Of a stretch of 64,000 bases of DNA, positions 16,223 to 25,273 are shown in pieces (the first letter of the stretch is position 1; each line of letters starts with the position of its first letter). Source of the stretch: Paenibacillus sp. FSL H3-0469 (GTDB lineage Bacteria > Bacillota > Bacilli > Paenibacillales > Paenibacillaceae); contig NZ_CP150302.1 in assembly GCF_038051945.1 (NCBI RefSeq), forward strand, positions 3,472,001 to 3,536,000. Direction: 5' to 3'. A program made the position numbers and the translations under genes. The notes below the pieces were generated by a model. That model had not been told where the DNA came from. It ran no database searches and saw only the letters and a program-made list of their open reading frames with translations.

Positions 16223-17539
16223 ATGAAAAGAAAGTTCGCGTTCATCATGGCAACCGTTTGCACCCTCATTATCGCAGGTTGCGGGAACAGCGGCAATACG
16301 AATTCCGCAGGCAATGGAAGCGCCACTATTGCTCCTAACGCGTCAACCGAATCTGCAGCACCGGAAGCCAGCAAAGCGCCTGCCAAGGATGTTACGATCA
16401 AGATGTTCCAGTTCAAGGTGGAGATTGCCGAGCAGCTGAATGCACTCGCCGAAGAATATGAGAAGGAGACAGGCGTGAAGGTGGAGGTCGAAACGCACGG
16501 CGGCGGTGAGGATTACGGCGCACTGCTGAAGGCGGAGATCGCTTCCGGCTCTGAGCCTGAGATTTTCAATAACGGGGGGTATACAGCCCTTGTTCCTTAT
16601 ATGGACCGCGCCACTGACCTGAGCAATGAGCCTTGGGCCACCCAGCTGATCCCGACCGCCAAGACACCGGCAACCGTAGACGGCAAGCTTTATGGCATGC
16701 CTATGAATGTAGAAGGCTACGGGCTGATCTACAACAAGGATCTGTTCGCCAAAGCCGGCATAACGGAAGAGCCCAAGACGCTCCCGCAGCTCAAGGACGC
16801 TGTAGCCAAGCTGAAGACTGCTGGCATCACACCGTTTGAAGCCACCAATGAGTGGTGGTCGATGGGGATTCACCTCGTGAACGTAGGAATGGCGCACCAG
16901 CCTGATCCGAAGCAGTTCATAGACGATGTGAAGGCGGGCACACAGACCATCAAGGGCAATGCTATCTTCAAGCAATGGCTGGATCTCGTAGATGTGATCT
17001 TCGACAATGCCCAGGACAACAAAATGACTACCGATTATGCGACTCAGGTGGCTGAATTCGCCTCCGGTAAAGCTGCCATGATGCTGCAAGGGAACTGGAC
17101 ACAAGGCGATATCGACAAAATCGATCCGGCCCTGAACCTGGGCCTCCTCCCGCTCCCGATTAACGGCGAAGAAGGCACCATCCTGGTAGGCGTGCCTAAC
17201 AACTATATCGTGAACAGCAAATCCGCACATCCGGAGGAAGCCAAGGCCTTCCTGAACTGGATGGTCAGCTCGGAAACGGGCCAGAAGTATCTGACCAAGG
17301 AATTCAAGTTCATCCCGGCGGAAGCGAACATCACCGCAGACGCCGCCGATATCGGCCAGGTCGCCGTTGCCGTGCAGGAGAAATCCGGGAACGCGCTGGG
17401 CTGGAACTGGGATATGTTCCCTGACGGCGTCACCCAGGGCTTCGGTGCAGCCATGCAGGAATACCTCGGCGGCCAGCTGAACCATGACCAGCTGCTGGAG
17501 AAGCTGGACAAAGCAGTGCAGGATATTGTGAAGCAATAG
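16223..17539 (+). CDS. Extracellular sugar-binding lipoprotein of the ABC system
   Basis: 438 residues. Lipoprotein signal with lipobox LIIAGC (Cys20), then a Gly/Ser/Ala-rich tether to about 50 and a type-1 solute-binding fold (VTIKMFQFKVEIAEQLNALAEEYEKE; LYGMPMNVEGYGLIYNKDLF; GKAAMMLQGNWTQGDID; NYIVNSKSAHPEEAKAFLNWM). It is anchored outside the membrane, captures the sugar and delivers it to the two upstream permeases; it may also present ligand to the YesM sensor. AGGGAGG lies upstream of the ATG, and a strong terminator follows. Confidence 0.93.
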   Translation: MKRKFAFIMATVCTLIIAGCGNSGNTNSAGNGSATIAPNASTESAAPEASKAPAKDVTIKMFQFKVEIAEQLNALAEEYEKETGVKVEVETHGGGEDYGALLKAEIASGSEPEIFNNGGYTALVPYMDRATDLSNEPWATQLIPTAKTPATVDGKLYGMPMNVEGYGLIYNKDLFAKAGITEEPKTLPQLKDAVAKLKTAGITPFEATNEWWSMGIHLVNVGMAHQPDPKQFIDDVKAGTQTIKGNAIFKQWLDLVDVIFDNAQDNKMTTDYATQVAEFASGKAAMMLQGNWTQGDIDKIDPALNLGLLPLPINGEEGTILVGVPNNYIVNSKSAHPEEAKAFLNWMVSSETGQKYLTKEFKFIPAEANITADAADIGQVAVAVQEKSGNALGWNWDMFPDGVTQGFGAAMQEYLGGQLNHDQLLEKLDKAVQDIVKQ

Positions 17540-17561
17540 CAGCTGGCTGATCCTTTAACAG

Positions 17562-17610
17562 AAAAGAGGTGTCCCAGAAGCCGGCAAACGGCAAATGAGA
17601 CACCTCTTTT
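17562..17610. terminator. Bidirectional-type terminator after the sugar ABC operon
   Basis: AAAAGAGGTGTC pairs perfectly with GACACCTCTTTT across a 25-nt loop; the U tract serves the plus strand. Bases 17611-17945 hold no gene I can support, only a decayed dyad (ATCCAGAT...ATCCGGAT, about 17688-17729). Confidence 0.85.
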
Positions 17611-17947
17611 GTTATGCGCATGATTTACGTACGACGCCTGGTAAGCACGCTCCGCAAACGGAATGTTGTTCCAATCGCTCTTATATCCAGATTTTTTTCA
17701 TTCCCCTAATCGGTGAAAATCCGGATACAAAGGCGAACGCTCCGCTTCTCCGCGGGTCATTCCGCCCGCTCCGCTGTTTAAGAGTGGGAGTTACAAACTC
17801 TAATTCAAATGCACATCTGCTCTTCATTTACGTTCGCCTCCCACCTCCGGCGGGTTCAGGTGAACTGTACGTGGCATCCAATGTAGCTTCTTCCTTTCCT
17901 GGAGGTGCTCCACCTATCTCTCGCCAATTCCGAGACTTTCCGCTCAC

Positions 17948-18172
17948 GGATCGCTTGTATGGATCGCATTGTTGCACATTTTGCAGGATTCCTCTAAAAA
18001 AGTTACGGGCTACGGTAGATTGTTGCATCTTTTGCAGGAATTCTGGTGTTTATAGCAAGTTAGCGCTGAATTTGTTGCATTTCATGCAGGATTTCAGCAT
18101 AAGTCGCTTCTATGGGGCAGTATTGTTGCACATCTTGCAGGATTCCTCTATAAATGTTACTGGCCGTGGAGC
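17948..18172. repeat. Repeat locus with 51/52-bp period, copy A (homologous to 59806-60040)
   Basis: Four units each contain TTGTTGCA-n-TTGCAGGA-like cores. The TTGCA starts lie at 17972, 18023, 18075 and 18126, spacings 51, 52, 51. Units alternate in flanking sequence (GTTACTGGC, AAGTTAGCGCTG, TTTCAGCAT). The whole block is matched by a second locus at 59.8-60 kb with the same spacings. A plus-strand reading frame runs through part of it, but the 52-bp step breaks the phase, so I do not call a gene. Confidence 0.85.
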
Positions 18173-18211
18173 ATAGGGCCCACACTTCAAATAATCAATT
18201 CCCTGCACAGC

Positions 18212-19519
18212 TTACACAAACATCTCCACTACCAGGAACAGGTTCAACGCGACCACCAGGGCGGAGATGATCCAGCCGAGGATGGTGGTGATCCGGTGGT
18301 TCACCAGCCCCTGCATGATCCGGCGGTTACTGGTGAAGATGACGAGCGGAATCAGGGCGAAGGCAATCCCGAAGGAAAGGACAACCTGGCTCATGACCAG
18401 TGCGCTGGTTGCATTAACGCCTAAGGCGATGATGGCAAGCGGCGGAATGATGGTGATCGCCCTGCGTAGGTAGAGATTGATCTTTTTATTAATGAATCCC
18501 TGCATAACCACATCACCCGCCATTGTGCCCACCGACGAGCTGGACAGACCTGCAATCAGCAGGGCGAGGCCGAAGGAGATTGCCGTAACAGGCCCCGCCA
18601 GATTGCGGAACTGCCCGAAGGCGATATCCAAATCCTCGACCACCAGACCGTTCTTGAAGAACAGTGCGGCTGCTACAATGACCATAGCCATATTTACTGC
18701 ACCGGCAATCAGCATAGCAATCAGAATGTCGATGAATTCCAACCGGAAGATCTGCTTCTTCTCACGCTCATCAATTCCGATTACACGGCTCTGGGTCAGC
18801 GAAGAATGCAGATAAATTGCATGGGGCATGACCGTTGCACCGAGAATTCCGGCAGCCAACAGCACGCTGTCCACGCCTTCGAATCTGGGAGTGAACATTC
18901 CGGTCAGGACACTGCCTGCATCCGGCTTCGCCATAATGACCTGGAATGCAAAAGCCAGCACAACAATCATCACCATACCGGCGATTCCGGCCTCAAGCGT
19001 GCGGTAACCGCGACGCTGCAGCTCCAGAATGGCAAATGACCCTACAGCAGTAATCAGTGCAGCCGGAAGCATCGGTATGCCGAATAACAGATAAAGCCCG
19101 AGCGCCGCGCCGATGAATTCAGCAAGATCGGTGGCGATAATGACGATTTCACTCTGAATCCACAGGAAGATCGATACGCCCTTCGGGAATTGCTCCCGCG
19201 CGATCTCAGGCAGATTCTTGCCGGTAGCAATGCCAAGCTTGGCGGATAAGGATTGAATTAGTACGGCCATCAGATTCGAGGCGAAAATGACCCAGAGCAG
19301 CAGATACCCGTATTTCGAGCCTGCGGTAATATTAGTGGCGAAATTGCCGGGGTCCAGATAAGCTACGGAAGCTATAAATGCCGGGCCCAGAAAAGGAAGA
19401 AGTCTCTTCAGTCCTTTGACATCTCCGTTAAGCACCGATTGTGCCGAATGTTTGTTAGTATGAACTGCATGACCCTTTAGGATAGGGGATGATTCTACTG
19501 CGGTATTTTGCTCCATCAT
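18212..19519 (-). CDS. mntH: Nramp-family divalent metal transporter
   Basis: Start at 19519 (ATGATG) because GAGGAGG lies seven bases upstream; 435 residues. Eleven membrane helices with Nramp metal-site motifs: LDPGNFATNI in TM1 and TVMPHAIYLHSSLT in TM6, plus the conserved AEFIGAALGLYLLF segment in TM3. It imports Mn2+ (or Fe2+) with protons. The N-terminal 45 residues are hydrophilic and cytosolic. A sigma-A promoter whose spacer is filled by a long inverted repeat lies about 80 bp upstream, pointing to metal-dependent repression. Confidence 0.93.
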   Translation of the reverse strand: MMEQNTAVESSPILKGHAVHTNKHSAQSVLNGDVKGLKRLLPFLGPAFIASVAYLDPGNFATNITAGSKYGYLLLWVIFASNLMAVLIQSLSAKLGIATGKNLPEIAREQFPKGVSIFLWIQSEIVIIATDLAEFIGAALGLYLLFGIPMLPAALITAVGSFAILELQRRGYRTLEAGIAGMVMIVVLAFAFQVIMAKPDAGSVLTGMFTPRFEGVDSVLLAAGILGATVMPHAIYLHSSLTQSRVIGIDEREKKQIFRLEFIDILIAMLIAGAVNMAMVIVAAALFFKNGLVVEDLDIAFGQFRNLAGPVTAISFGLALLIAGLSSSSVGTMAGDVVMQGFINKKINLYLRRAITIIPPLAIIALGVNATSALVMSQVVLSFGIAFALIPLVIFTSNRRIMQGLVNHRITTILGWIISALVVALNLFLVVEMFV

Positions 19520-19596
19520 GTTCTGTCCTCCTCTTGCCCGGAAAAAGTTGTCTATACACACGAAAGTTTCCCTGGTGCAACATTTGATTTGTTTTT

Positions 19597-19625
19597 ATTA
19601 TAATCCTCAAGATGAGAATTGTAAA
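19597..19625 (-). promoter_or_regulatory. mntH promoter with inverted-repeat operator in the spacer
   Basis: Minus strand: -35 TTTACA (19625-19620), 17-bp spacer, -10 TATAAT (19602-19597). The plus strand reads TTATAATCCTCA-AGA-TGAGAATTGTAA (about 19598-19624), a dyad with 10 of 12 matching positions that covers the promoter. A metal-sensing repressor such as MntR or Fur is the likely ligand, though the site does not match the Bacillus MntR consensus closely. Bases 19626-19840 show no gene. Confidence 0.72.
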
Positions 19626-19841
19626 TGTATTTTCACTGGGTTTTCATACGCTGCCTGAGCTTATGCCTGCACGCCTAATCCTTCACCCATATTATGTGAT
19701 TCAGCCCTATAAAGTGAGGCTTATGCCTTATGTTATTACCCGCTCCCATTATCGAGTTGACTCCTCTGCTGGAGTGATTGTACTTTGTGCAAATGCAATC
19801 TAATGTACAAAGTGCAGGCAGCTTGGCAGACGCATCACGCA

Positions 19842-19878
19842 AATCAGCGATGCTCCTATAACAGGGGCATCGCTGATT
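19842..19878. terminator. Strong hairpin downstream of glnS
   Basis: AATCAGCGATGC (19842-19853) and GCATCGCTGATT (19867-19878) are a perfect 12-bp inverted repeat, 90 bp past the glnS stop. There is no run of T after it on either strand, so it may be a weak terminator or an RNA-end stabiliser. Confidence 0.5.
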
Positions 19879-19966
19879 GTGTAACTCTTTAAGCTTTTAA
19901 TAAATTGCCTTGGCGCAGCCAGTCTGTACAGCGTTCGCAGAATGTGTGAGAAAGGTCTTGTATTTA

Positions 19967-21682
19967 TTACGCTTCAGCTGATGGTGTTGCGTTGCCCTTC
20001 CAGGTGTCCTTAAGCGGGACGATTCGGTTGAACACCAGCTTCTGAGCTGTGCTATGCCTGCTGTCGATGCAGAAATAGCCGTGACGCAGGAACTGGTAGG
20101 TATCCCCGGGCTGAGGGTTACCCGCAAGCGGCTCCAGCAGGCAATCCTTAAGCAGAGTTACGGAACCCGGATTGATGTATTCCTCCCAGCTCTCGCCTTC
20201 CTCCTTCGGCCCGTTGTTATCCGTCAGCAGTTGCTCATACAGGTATACGTCACTCTTCAGCGCATGAGCAGCGGAGACCCATTGCACGGTTCCCTTCACC
20301 TTCCGGCCGCTGAGTGCACCGCCGCTTTTGGTCTCCGGGTCGTAGCTGCACCGCAGTTCGAGGACGGCTCCTGTCTGCGCATCCTTAATGACCTCATGGC
20401 AGCGGATAATATAACCGCCCTTAAGCCGCACCTCGCCGCCTGGAACCAATCTGCGGAAGCCCTTCACAGGCACCTCCATGAAATCGGCCCGCTCGATATA
20501 GAGCGTGCCGGAGAACGGCACCTCTCTTGAACCCATCCCGGTATTCTCAGGATTGTTAGGGATCGGAAGCAGCTCGGAGGCCCCGGCTGCGTAATTGGTA
20601 AGCACGACCTTCAGCGGGTCAAGCACAGCCATAACAGCCGGCACCCTGGCCTTAAGGTCCTGTCTCAGGCAATGCTCCAGCAGCGAGAAATCCACCATGG
20701 CCGTATTCCGGACCATCCCGATCTCCCGGACGAAATCCCTGATGCTCTCCGGCGTGAATCCCCGTCTGCGCAGCCCGCTGAGCGTAGGCAGCCGCGGATC
20801 ATCCCAGCCGTCTACATAGTTCCCGGCAACCAGCTCCCGGAGATACCGCTTGCTGGTGACCACTCCCGTCAGGTTCACCCGGCCGAATTCTTTTTGCCTC
20901 GGGGCTTCCGGGATTTCCAGCTCCCGCAGCACCCACTCATACAGCGGCCGGTGATCCTTGAACTCGATTGAGCACAGTGAATGCGTCACCCCTTCCAGCG
21001 CATCCTGAATCGGATGAGCGAAATCATACATGGGATAGATACACCAGGCACTGCCTGTACGGTAATGCTCTGCATGAATAATCCGGTACAGCACCGGATC
21101 ACGCAGATTCATGTTCGGCGAAGCCATGTCAATCCGCGCCCGCAGCACTTTGGCCCCGCTCGGGTATTCCCCCTTGCGCATCGCCCGGAACAACCGCAGG
21201 TTCTCTTCCGGCGTGCGGCTGCGGTAAGGACTATCTGTCCCCGGCCCGGTTAATGTCCCCCGGTAAGCCGTTATCTCTGCTGCCGTCAGATCACAGACAT
21301 AGGCCTTGCCCTTCAGAATGAGCATCTCTGCCCTGCGGTAGATTTCCTCCGAATAATCGGAGCCGTAGTAGATATGTTCCCCCGGACTGCAGCCGAGCCA
21401 TTCAAGGTCACGGATGATCGCCTCCACATATTCCATATCCTCCTTGAGCGGGTTCGTGTCATCGAAGCGCAGATGGAAGCGTCCGCCATACTTACGGGCG
21501 ATCCCCATATTCGTGTGGATGGCAAAAGCACTCCCGATATGCAGATAGCCGTTGGGCTCCGGCGGAAACCGGGTGCAAATCTCCCGGCTGAAGACTCCGG
21601 CCTCCACATCCTCTCTAATCAGCTTATCCATATAATTCTCCGGCAGAGCCGGTTCATTCGTATTAACAATATCGTCAGTCAT
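19967..21682 (-). CDS. glnS: Glutaminyl-tRNA synthetase
   Basis: Start at 21682 because GGAGGAG is upstream and the extra 16 codons before it have no site; 571 residues. Class I Rossmann signature TRFPPEPNGYLHIGSAFAI (HIGH motif HIGS), GlnRS-specific FDDTNPLKEDMEYVEAI, YDFAHPIQDALEGVTHSLCSIEF, and the KMSKS equivalent VVTSKRYL (Thr where E. coli has Met). The C-terminal anticodon-binding beta barrels follow (PFSGTLYIERADF, LVPGGEVRLKGGYIIRCHE, YFCIDSRHS). It charges tRNA-Gln directly. Most Bacilli lack GlnRS and use GatCAB transamidation, so its presence plus a T-box is notable. Confidence 0.95.
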   Translation of the reverse strand: MTDDIVNTNEPALPENYMDKLIREDVEAGVFSREICTRFPPEPNGYLHIGSAFAIHTNMGIARKYGGRFHLRFDDTNPLKEDMEYVEAIIRDLEWLGCSPGEHIYYGSDYSEEIYRRAEMLILKGKAYVCDLTAAEITAYRGTLTGPGTDSPYRSRTPEENLRLFRAMRKGEYPSGAKVLRARIDMASPNMNLRDPVLYRIIHAEHYRTGSAWCIYPMYDFAHPIQDALEGVTHSLCSIEFKDHRPLYEWVLRELEIPEAPRQKEFGRVNLTGVVTSKRYLRELVAGNYVDGWDDPRLPTLSGLRRRGFTPESIRDFVREIGMVRNTAMVDFSLLEHCLRQDLKARVPAVMAVLDPLKVVLTNYAAGASELLPIPNNPENTGMGSREVPFSGTLYIERADFMEVPVKGFRRLVPGGEVRLKGGYIIRCHEVIKDAQTGAVLELRCSYDPETKSGGALSGRKVKGTVQWVSAAHALKSDVYLYEQLLTDNNGPKEEGESWEEYINPGSVTLLKDCLLEPLAGNPQPGDTYQFLRHGYFCIDSRHSTAQKLVFNRIVPLKDTWKGNATPSAEA

Positions 21683-21728
21683 TCGATCTCCTCCTGTAAA
21701 TGGGTGGTATACTGCCTTCCCGGACAAC

Positions 21729-22016
21729 AAAAAAGAACCTCACCTCCAAGACGTATGGTCTTGGGGACGAAATTCTCGCGGTACCACCCCAGGTTTATTA
21801 ATATGTCACCATATTAATCTCATCAAGTACGGCGCTGCCGTCCGGCAGGGCTTATACTCTAGCTCTATAACAGGAGCTCCTGTCGTACCATCCCCGGCTG
21901 CTGCCTGGTTCCGGTAAGCCGCTCAGAGGCTTGTTTCCATTCAGTCCTCCCTGCTCCTTCACACCAGCCGGAGCTCTCTGTGAGGGAAGAACCTGAATGT
22001 ACTCTTCTCGTCATCG
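21729..22016 (-). promoter_or_regulatory. T-box riboswitch leader with Gln (CAA) specifier
   Basis: T-box core CCTGGGGTGGTACCGCGAG at 21793-21776 (minus), then a terminator helix CCCCAAGAC-n-GTCTTGGAGG ending in TTCTTTTTTG at 21729. Stem I starts near 22016 with GACGAGAAGAGTA; CATTCAG pairs with CTGAATG, and the loop that follows reads GGAAACAAGC, placing CAA (21933-21931) followed by a purine as specifier. This matches the glutaminyl-tRNA synthetase encoded directly downstream: uncharged tRNA-Gln would allow read-through. Confidence 0.93.
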
Positions 22017-22095
22017 CGTTTAAATTATTGGATACAGAATATCAAATCTCACGCCGGGTGTAAAGTACTTACGCCGGGCTGCCGGGAGCAGCAGC

Positions 22096-23664
22096 CTAAG
22101 CGTCTGCCGGGTCCAGGCTCAATGCAGCCAGCAGCTCCAGCGCTTCCTCATGCTCCGGCTCGATCAGCAGGGACCTGCGCGTATAATCCAGCGCCGCTTC
22201 ATCATCCTCCTGCTCATAGCTGCAGATTGCCAGGCAGTACAGCACGGTAATTATCGGCTCCTCCCTACTTGTCGCCAGCGAATGCTCCAGGAAACGGCGG
22301 GATTCCCCGTACTGCTCCATCTCGAACAGCAGCAGGCCGCAGTCCAGCGCCAGATCATACTTTTGCGGCATCGGGTAGAAGCCCCTCCACATCCGGTCGA
22401 TCCCCCGCTGAAGGTCCAGCAGCTCCTCGTCGCTGGCATCCGGCAGCAGCGCTGAGATGCGCTCGGCGCTCTGAATGAACAGCTCCGCGTCATATCCCCC
22501 CAGCCGCCAGAAGGCCAGAATCTGCTGCATGCCGATGGTGTCGTAATTCTTGTCGATCCATACCTTCAGGCTGAAGAAATCATCCGGCCCGAACCGCTCG
22601 ACAAACCGCCGGTAGGCCAGCCGGGTATGCGGATGCAGCATCGGCTCCTCCAGCATCAGGATGCAGCCCACATTGAGATTTTTATAATGATGCTGTGTGA
22701 ACTGGGAATGTGCGCCCTTCCGCTCAAAATAATGCACCAGCGCATGATAATTCGCCGTAAGCGAGATGCTGCCGTGGTGCATCAGCTTCGGCGGCTCGAT
22801 AAACTCCCAGTTCTCCAGCCGGTGATCGCCCTTATCGGCAGTGAGCAGCAGGAAGCTTCCCCGGGACAGTGCACCCAGACGCTCCATGCAGGACAAAGCT
22901 GCCTCCGGGAACAGCACATGTGAATCCTCCAGCTTGTCCAGATAGAAGGAAATCACTTCATGATACGGATACGAGCTGTCTTCATAGCCCGCTGCGCGCT
23001 TGTAATGGTATTCCGGCACCAGATCACGAAGCACCTCGGATGGCCCCATCGTAGCGGACTGCTCAGGATATTTCAGCGAGACCTCGCATTCATAGATCTT
23101 GCCTTCATCCACATAGAGCAGCTCCTGCGGGATACTGTCGAAGAAGTAGTTGGCGATCACCATCAGCGGCTGCCCCAGCTCCCCGGGCTTAATCACCAAT
23201 CCGCTCTGCGTTAAGGAGAGTTCCGTATCCCGGACCGCATCGAAGCGGGCAAAGTCAAGCATTCCCTGCTCTACAAAAGGCTTCAGACCCTCATGCTGCT
23301 GCCAGCCCTCAATGTTCTTCCACGGCAGATCGCTCATCACGTAACGGAACGGCGGCAGCAGCACGCCCGCATACTGGATTAGCTCACACAGCTGCTGGAG
23401 CACATGGAACGCCAGACGCCCCACTCCTGCACCCAGTTCCAGCACCACTACCGGCTCTGTAGTGAATCCCTTCTGTGCACGGTCCTGAAGAAAACCGAAG
23501 ATGATCTCCGCATACGCCGTTCCAATCATCGGATTGCTTGTAATATACTGCGGAACCTGGTCATTGGCCCAAGCCTGGAGGCCCAGCTGTTCATAATAGG
23601 TGCGCTGCAATTCCCATATAGGCGCTTCGCTGAAGCGGTAGCGTTCTTGTCCACTTAATGTCAT
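22096..23664 (-). CDS. SAM-dependent methyltransferase with C-terminal TPR region
   Basis: 522 residues. The N-terminal two thirds is a MidA/NDUFAF7-like methyltransferase fold: [18 protein letters not shown] (SAM site, about 72-89), [14 protein letters not shown], and [19 protein letters not shown] (170-188). From about 395 there are TPR-like helix pairs ([65 protein letters not shown]). It may modify a protein substrate docked by the TPR part; the target is unknown. It stands between the glnS leader and the divergent cupin gene, apparently as a single gene. Confidence 0.75.
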   Translation of the reverse strand: MTLSGQERYRFSEAPIWELQRTYYEQLGLQAWANDQVPQYITSNPMIGTAYAEIIFGFLQDRAQKGFTTEPVVVLELGAGVGRLAFHVLQQLCELIQYAGVLLPPFRYVMSDLPWKNIEGWQQHEGLKPFVEQGMLDFARFDAVRDTELSLTQSGLVIKPGELGQPLMVIANYFFDSIPQELLYVDEGKIYECEVSLKYPEQSATMGPSEVLRDLVPEYHYKRAAGYEDSSYPYHEVISFYLDKLEDSHVLFPEAALSCMERLGALSRGSFLLLTADKGDHRLENWEFIEPPKLMHHGSISLTANYHALVHYFERKGAHSQFTQHHYKNLNVGCILMLEEPMLHPHTRLAYRRFVERFGPDDFFSLKVWIDKNYDTIGMQQILAFWRLGGYDAELFIQSAERISALLPDASDEELLDLQRGIDRMWRGFYPMPQKYDLALDCGLLLFEMEQYGESRRFLEHSLATSREEPIITVLYCLAICSYEQEDDEAALDYTRRSLLIEPEHEEALELLAALSLDPADA

Positions 23665-23780
23665 TGGTTCTAACCCTGCTCTCTGATTATCGTACGGATC
23701 TTTGTCCGGTAGTCAAATATTATCACATTTGCGCATATATTTTCTTGAAATGCTGTGCGTTCCAGAAAGGAGCCTATGTG

Positions 23781-24983
23781 ATGAATCCTGATCATCCCCG
23801 TTCTCCAGGCCAGCCCGTCATTCCCCAGCCCATACGCAGTGACGGTGCAGGCAATATCGACCTGGGTCCACGTGACATCATGCGCGACCGGGAGAATCCC
23901 GATATGTTCGTTCCTCCGGTCACGGACAACGGGCTGATCCCGAATCTGAAATTCTCGTTCTCCGACGCCCATATGCAGCTGAATCATGGCGGCTGGTCCC
24001 GTGAAGTGACGGTCAGGGAGCTGCCGGTGGCCACTACACTTGCGGGCGTAAATATGAGTCTGACGCCGGGCGGTGTACGTGAGCTGCACTGGCATCAGCA
24101 GGCGGAATGGTCCTACATGCTGCTGGGCAGCGCAAGGATTACAGCTGTAGACCAGAATGGCCGCAACTTCATTGCCGATGTCGGTCCCGGCGATCTGTGG
24201 TATTTCCCTCCAGGCATCCCGCATTCCATTCAGGGTCTGGCTGAGGGATGTGAATTCCTGCTTGTGTTCGACGATGGAGGCTTCTCGGATTTGAACACCC
24301 TGTCCATCTCCGACTGGTTCGCCCATACGCCGCGCGAAGTCCTGTCCGCGAACTTCGGTGTACCTGAATCTGCATTCGCCTATCTTCCCAAGGAGCAGGT
24401 GTATATCTATCAGGATCAGGTGCCAGGCCCGATTGCAAGCCAGCGGATCGAATCGCCTTACGGGGAGATTCCGCTGAGCTTCAAGCACCGGCTGATGGCT
24501 CAGCCGCCGCTCAAGACACCGGGAGGCAGTGTGCGGATTGTCGACTCCAGCAATTTTCCCATCTCCCGGAATATCGCCGCAGCCCTGGTAGAGATTGAGC
24601 CCGGGGCGATGCGGGAGCTGCACTGGCACCCGAACAATGACGAGTGGCAGTATTACCTCAGCGGGCAAGGACGAATGACCGTCTTTGGAGGGGACGGCGA
24701 TGCCCGCACCTTCAATGTCAGGGCTGGGGATGTCGGCTATGTGCCTTTTGCACAGGGGCATTATGTTCAGAATACCGGCACAGAGACGCTCTGGTTCCTG
24801 GAGATGTTCCGCAGCGACCGGTTCGCCGACGTCTCCCTCAACCAGTGGATGGCGCTCACGCCAGGGGAACTGGTCAGCAGCAATCTGCATGCCGGTCCGG
24901 AGCTGATGAACGCCCTGCGCAAGGTGAAGTGGCCTGTGGTGAAGTACCCGGATCAGGAACAGGGGAAGCAGAAGGAAGGATAG
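23781..24983 (+). CDS. Bicupin of the oxalate decarboxylase family
   Basis: Start ATG at 23781 with AAAGGAG upstream; 400 residues. Two cupin domains each keep a full Mn site: His103, His105, Glu109, His148 and His281, His283, Glu288, His327, with Arg100/Arg278 and Glu341 also kept. The overall match to Bacillus OxdC is strong ([50 protein letters not shown]). The flexible lid, SENST in Bacillus OxdC as I recall it, here reads SDLNT (169-173), so the catalytic Glu is Asp. The reaction is expected to be oxalate to formate and CO2, but oxidase-like chemistry is possible. No signal peptide. Confidence 0.88.
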   Translation: MNPDHPRSPGQPVIPQPIRSDGAGNIDLGPRDIMRDRENPDMFVPPVTDNGLIPNLKFSFSDAHMQLNHGGWSREVTVRELPVATTLAGVNMSLTPGGVRELHWHQQAEWSYMLLGSARITAVDQNGRNFIADVGPGDLWYFPPGIPHSIQGLAEGCEFLLVFDDGGFSDLNTLSISDWFAHTPREVLSANFGVPESAFAYLPKEQVYIYQDQVPGPIASQRIESPYGEIPLSFKHRLMAQPPLKTPGGSVRIVDSSNFPISRNIAAALVEIEPGAMRELHWHPNNDEWQYYLSGQGRMTVFGGDGDARTFNVRAGDVGYVPFAQGHYVQNTGTETLWFLEMFRSDRFADVSLNQWMALTPGELVSSNLHAGPELMNALRKVKWPVVKYPDQEQGKQKEG

Positions 24984-25001
24984 GCTTAGATTTCAAAATA
25001 C

Positions 25002-25121
25002 CCCCACAAAGTGGGGCTTTAGCGTAGGTGATGACTCAGGTACTTTGCGGGGACCCCAAAACATATAAATTCTACAAGTGGAAACGGCTTTGCCGTCCTT
25101 TTGAAAGGACGGTACCGTTTC
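25002..25121. repeat. Intergenic paired inverted repeats after the cupin gene
   Basis: First: CCCCACAAAGT (25002-25012) against ACTTTGCGGGG (25042-25052), with an inner CCCCAC-AAA-GTGGGG. Second: GAAACGG (25081) against CCGTTTC (25121) with a nested CCGTCCTTT/AAAGGACGG hairpin. Neither ends in a T run, so they look like folded intergenic elements more than plain terminators, although they may end cupin-gene transcription. Confidence 0.6.
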
Positions 25122-25177
25122 AGCGAGAAATAGAAGGATAAGTTATCGTGTGCAACATATAAATTCTTATATTTTCA

Positions 25178-25215
25178 AAAAAAAGAGCGGTCAGACTAAG
25201 GTCTGCACCGCTCCT
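25178..25215 (-). terminator. Rho-independent terminator of the arsB-like gene
   Basis: Minus strand GAGCGGT-GCAGACC-TTA-GTCTG-ACCGCTC followed by TTTTTTTT, about 60 bp past the stop of the gene at 25274. Confidence 0.92.
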
Positions 25216-25273
25216 TGTATATTATGAATTGTACACGGGATCGTGGCCCCTTGTTAGCTTATACGGCTCATGA

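Noticed and set aside
16343..17536. 397-codon antisense frame opposite the binding-protein gene, and similar long antisense frames at 5211-6074, 13143-14153 and 23670-24890.
   Set aside because: Shadows of GC-rich third positions in well-supported genes; no ribosome sites or domains.
17595..18176. 193-codon plus-strand frame from the terminator into repeat locus A.
   Set aside because: It begins inside the terminator of the ABC operon, has no ribosome site, is not colinear with locus B, and the 52-bp step breaks repeat phase.
19612..19803. Small plus-strand frame upstream of mntH.
   Set aside because: It starts within the mntH promoter dyad and has no ribosome site or recognisable product.
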